Shown here: positions 46,019 through 46,245 of the stretch, one piece after another
Position numbering within the stretch: the stretch's first letter is position 1
Layout of the letters: each line of letters starts with the position of its first letter
Source of the DNA: Comamonadaceae bacterium
GTDB taxonomy: Bacteria; Pseudomonadota; Gammaproteobacteria; Burkholderiales; Burkholderiaceae_C
Direction of reading: 5' to 3'
Length of the DNA stretch: 46,245 nucleotides
NCBI GenBank assembly: GCA_947478725.1
Contig: CANJWZ010000035.1
Span: 1 to 46,245 of the forward strand
Translations under genes and position numbers: made by a program
Notes under the pieces: model-generated
Database searches by the model: none
Told to the model about the DNA's origin: nothing
The model's input: only the letters and a program-made list of their open reading frames with translations

Positions 46019-46245
46019 ATGGCCAAGCCGTTTGAAAACGTACGTATCCTCGACTTCTCACAGGTTGTTTCCGGTCCGTTTGCCACCAGCCTGCTGACGC
46101 TGATGGGCGCCGATGTCATCAAGTTCGAACGTCCGCCGGGCGGTGATGAGTCGCGCACCTTCTGCGCCAGCAAGGAATTGCTCGCGCTGGGCATTGGCTC
46201 GGCCTATCTGGCGCTCAACGCCGGCAAACGGTCGATGTCGCTGGA
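46019..46245 (+). CDS. CaiB/BaiF class III CoA-transferase, 5' part only
   Basis: The first 75 codons are in the window and code for [20 protein letters not shown], then [17 protein letters not shown] and [11 protein letters not shown]. This is the standard N-terminus of family III CoA-transferases; the catalytic aspartate lies beyond the window end. The enzyme would move CoA between a donor thioester and an organic acid, which fits activation of the acid bound by the Bug protein two genes upstream. Confidence 0.9.
   Translation, partial: MAKPFENVRILDFSQVVSGPFATSLLTLMGADVIKFERPPGGDESRTFCASKELLALGIGSAYLALNAGKRSMSL

Overview
The window looks like a chromosomal segment of a betaproteobacterium of the order Burkholderiales, most likely the family Comamonadaceae (Polaromonas/Rhodoferax-like). 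The grounds are the gene order smc-zipA-ligA, the many TctC/Bug-type periplasmic binding proteins, the GC-rich coding style, and three copies of a short dispersed repeat that I recognise from Comamonadaceae genomes. The assignment is made by eye, not by search.

Left accessory part (1-7.6 kb): a complete IS5-family insertion sequence lies directly upstream of a tightly packed six-gene plus-strand catabolic operon: TauD-like dioxygenase, RraA-like aldolase/decarboxylase, short-chain dehydrogenase, FAH-fold hydrolase, Bug binding protein and D-2-hydroxyacid dehydrogenase. A sigma70-like promoter overlapped by a palindrome sits between the IS and the first gene. The operon ends against a remnant of an IS481-family transposase, followed by a frameshifted amidohydrolase pseudogene.

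Core part (7.7-28.4 kb): on the minus strand is a moxR, DUF58, transglutaminase (TgpA-like), mltB-like and small Trp-rich series. On the plus strand are a deacetylase-like gene, an ECHDC3-type crotonase homologue and an MscS channel, then etfB-etfA with an acyl-CoA dehydrogenase, a nitronate monooxygenase-like gene, dsbB, smc, zipA and ligA.

Second accessory part (28.5-35.9 kb): two divergently transcribed groups share a 172-bp regulatory region with two palindromes. Leftward lie an FAD-binding dehydrogenase, an MmgE/PrpD protein, a Bug protein and a D-2-hydroxyacid dehydrogenase. Rightward lie a Bug protein and an Asp/Glu-racemase-like protein lacking both catalytic cysteines. A truncated Bug fragment marks the right border. 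The pair Bug then D-2-hydroxyacid dehydrogenase occurs in both accessory clusters.

Right part (36-46.2 kb): a small secreted basic protein and a strong bidirectional terminator are followed by a quinone oxidoreductase, surE-pcm-nlpD (without rpoS behind it), an LD-carboxypeptidase, an aldehyde dehydrogenase, an adenylate cyclase-FHA fusion, and the start of a third Bug-linked group (Bug, enoyl-CoA hydratase, class III CoA-transferase) that runs off the window. Two of the three Comamonadaceae repeats lie inside reading frames, in pcm and in the LD-carboxypeptidase gene. No tRNA, rRNA or CRISPR array was seen.
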